DNA from: Actinomycetes bacterium
GTDB taxonomy: Bacteria; Actinomycetota; Actinomycetes; Streptosporangiales; Streptosporangiaceae
Reading direction: 5' to 3'
Length of the DNA: 6,702 nt
Assembly: GCA_025964635.1 (NCBI GenBank)
Contig: JAOPYP010000698.1
Coordinates: forward strand, 1-6,702
Below the pieces are notes generated by a model. The model was given only the letters and a program-made list of their open reading frames with translations, made no database searches and was not told the origin of the DNA. Of this stretch, positions 5,539 through 6,702 are shown piece after piece (position 1 is the stretch's first letter; each line of letters begins with the position of its first letter). The position numbers and the translations under genes are program-made.

Positions 5539-6678
5539 TCACGAAGCCAGGTGGCGGCTGATGACCAGGCGCTGGATCTGGTTCGTGCCCTCGAAGATCT
5601 GCATGATCTTCGCCTCCCGCAGGTACCGCTCCACCGGGAACTCCTGGCTGTAGCCGTAGCCGCCGAGGACCTGGACGGCGTCGGTGGTCACCTTCATCGC
5701 CGCGTCGGTCGCGACCAGTTTGGCCACGCTGGCCTGCTCGCTGTACGGGCGCCCGGCGTCCCGGCGGCGCGCCGCGTCCAGGTAGGTCGCCCGGGCCGCG
5801 TGGGCCGCGGCGGCCATGTCCGCGAGCAGGAACGCCAGGCCCTCGTGGTCGATGATCCGCTGGCCGAAGGTCCGCCGTTCCTTCGCGTAGCCGACCGCGT
5901 AGTCCAGGGCGGCCTGGGCCAGGCCGGTCGCGACGGCCGCGATGCCGAGCCGCCCGGAATCCAGCGCGCTGAACGCGATCCGCAGGCCCTGACCCTCGGC
6001 CCCGATCAGCCGGTCCGCGGGCAGCCGCACGCCGTCGTAATGCGCGCTGGTCGTGGGCACCGCACGCAGCCCCATCTTCCGCTCCGGCTGGCCGAACGTC
6101 AGGCCGGGCAGGCCGGCCGGTACCAGGAAGCACGAGACTCCCTGGCTGCCCGGAGCGGTGCGGGCGAACAGCGTGTAGGAATCGGCGTTGCCGCCGCCGG
6201 TGATCCAGGCCTTGGTGCCGGTGATGACGTAGCCGCCGGCGTCCCGCTCCGCCTGGCAGGCCAGCGCCGCGGCGTCCGAGCCCGCCTGCGGCTCGGACAG
6301 GCTGTATGCCCCGAGCGTGCCCCCGCCGAGCAGGTCGGGCAGCCATCGCTCCTGCTGCTCCGGGGTGCCGAAGGTGGCCAGCGGGAAGCAGGACAGGCTG
6401 TGCACGCTCACCGTGACCGCGACCGCGGCCCAGCGCATGGCCAGCTCCTCCAGCACCTGGAGGTACACCTCGTACGGCTGGCCCCCGCCGCCCAGCGACT
6501 CGGGATACGGCAGGCCCAGCAGGCCCGCCGCACCGATGATCTTGAAGACCTCAGCCGGGAAGGTCTCGACCGCCTCCGCCTCGGCGACCCGCGGCGCGAG
6601 CTCCCGTTCGGCCAGCTGCCGGGTCAGGTCTAGCAGGTCAGCGGCCTCACGACTGGGCAGCATCCGGTCCACGGTCAT
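5539..6678 (-). CDS. Acyl-CoA dehydrogenase (short/branched-chain type)
   Basis: This FAD enzyme forms the trans-2,3 double bond in an acyl-CoA, the first oxidative step of beta-oxidation, and passes electrons to electron-transfer flavoprotein; it is cytoplasmic. At 379 residues it has standard length, with N-terminal helical, middle beta and C-terminal helical domains. Visible motifs are YSLSEPQAGSD (125-135, first family signature), WITGGGNAD (158-166, flavin contact), RRTFGQRI (268-275), QVLGGYGYSQEFPVERYLREAKI-like second signature (336-358) and IFEGTNQIQR (361-370), whose E363 is the expected catalytic base, placed as in short-chain enzymes. The ATG start has AGGAG (6685-6689) 6 bases upstream. 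The gene converges on the racemase, so 2-methyl-branched acyl-CoAs are a plausible substrate, but chain length cannot be read from sequence. No promoter is visible in the 24 bases left upstream. Confidence 0.93.
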   Translation of the reverse strand: MTVDRMLPSREAADLLDLTRQLAERELAPRVAEAEAVETFPAEVFKIIGAAGLLGLPYPESLGGGGQPYEVYLQVLEELAMRWAAVAVTVSVHSLSCFPLATFGTPEQQERWLPDLLGGGTLGAYSLSEPQAGSDAAALACQAERDAGGYVITGTKAWITGGGNADSYTLFARTAPGSQGVSCFLVPAGLPGLTFGQPERKMGLRAVPTTSAHYDGVRLPADRLIGAEGQGLRIAFSALDSGRLGIAAVATGLAQAALDYAVGYAKERRTFGQRIIDHEGLAFLLADMAAAAHAARATYLDAARRRDAGRPYSEQASVAKLVATDAAMKVTTDAVQVLGGYGYSQEFPVERYLREAKIMQIFEGTNQIQRLVISRHLAS

Positions 6679-6684
6679 GACGAG

Positions 6685-6689
6685 CTCCT
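6685..6689 (-). promoter_or_regulatory. Ribosome binding site of the acyl-CoA dehydrogenase gene
   Basis: Read on the - strand this is AGGAG, 6 bases before the ATG at 6678, which settles the start. Confidence 0.7.
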
Positions 6690-6702
6690 GGTGACCCGGG
6701 GG

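Noticed and set aside
5551..6633. 360-codon + strand open frame opposite the acyl-CoA dehydrogenase gene, and a 314-codon - strand frame at 5402-6346
   Set aside because: Both are frame shadows of the dehydrogenase, which has all family signatures in one frame.

Overview
The DNA is very GC-rich. Its genes end almost every codon in G or C, ATG/GTG starts sit behind AGGAG-type ribosome sites, and alanine codons are abundant. Together with a Mycobacterium-type alpha-methylacyl-CoA racemase and an actinobacterial-type GH16 glucanase, this points to a chromosomal segment of a high-GC actinomycete (Streptomyces/Streptosporangiales-like). The genus cannot be fixed from the sequence. No tRNA, rRNA, CRISPR array, insertion sequence or phage gene was seen.

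There are four genes in two convergent pairs. The first pair is a glycan module. A long + strand gene (91-3276, reading frame open to base 1) encodes a GT39-type (GT-C fold) membrane glycosyltransferase preceded by about 540 residues of Ala/Glu-rich, repeat-bearing and probably disordered sequence. It converges on a - strand gene (3310-4239) for an exported GH16 endo-beta-glucanase. The 33-base gap between them holds a 10-bp GC hairpin that looks like a shared terminator. The GH16 gene appears to start at a CTG codon behind a perfect AGGAGG, because only that start gives a complete signal peptide. A promoter-like CGGACA-N16-TAGGAT and an inverted repeat lie just upstream of it.

The second pair is a lipid-catabolism module. 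The + strand gene (4438-5529) is an alpha-methylacyl-CoA racemase of the CaiB/BaiF superfamily. It converges, with a 9-base gap, on an acyl-CoA dehydrogenase gene (5539-6678, - strand). Racemase followed by S-specific dehydrogenase is the expected logic for beta-oxidation of 2-methyl-branched acyl-CoAs. The glucanase and racemase genes diverge from a 198-base intergenic region (4240-4437).

The points most worth a second look are the giant low-complexity cytoplasmic extension on the GT39 enzyme, with recurrent Glu/Thr/Val motifs; the single TTA codon in that gene (possible bldA-type control); the CTG start of the glucanase; and the hairpin built from two copies of one near-palindrome. No clearly novel defence or mobile system is visible; most of the window is ordinary chromosomal content.
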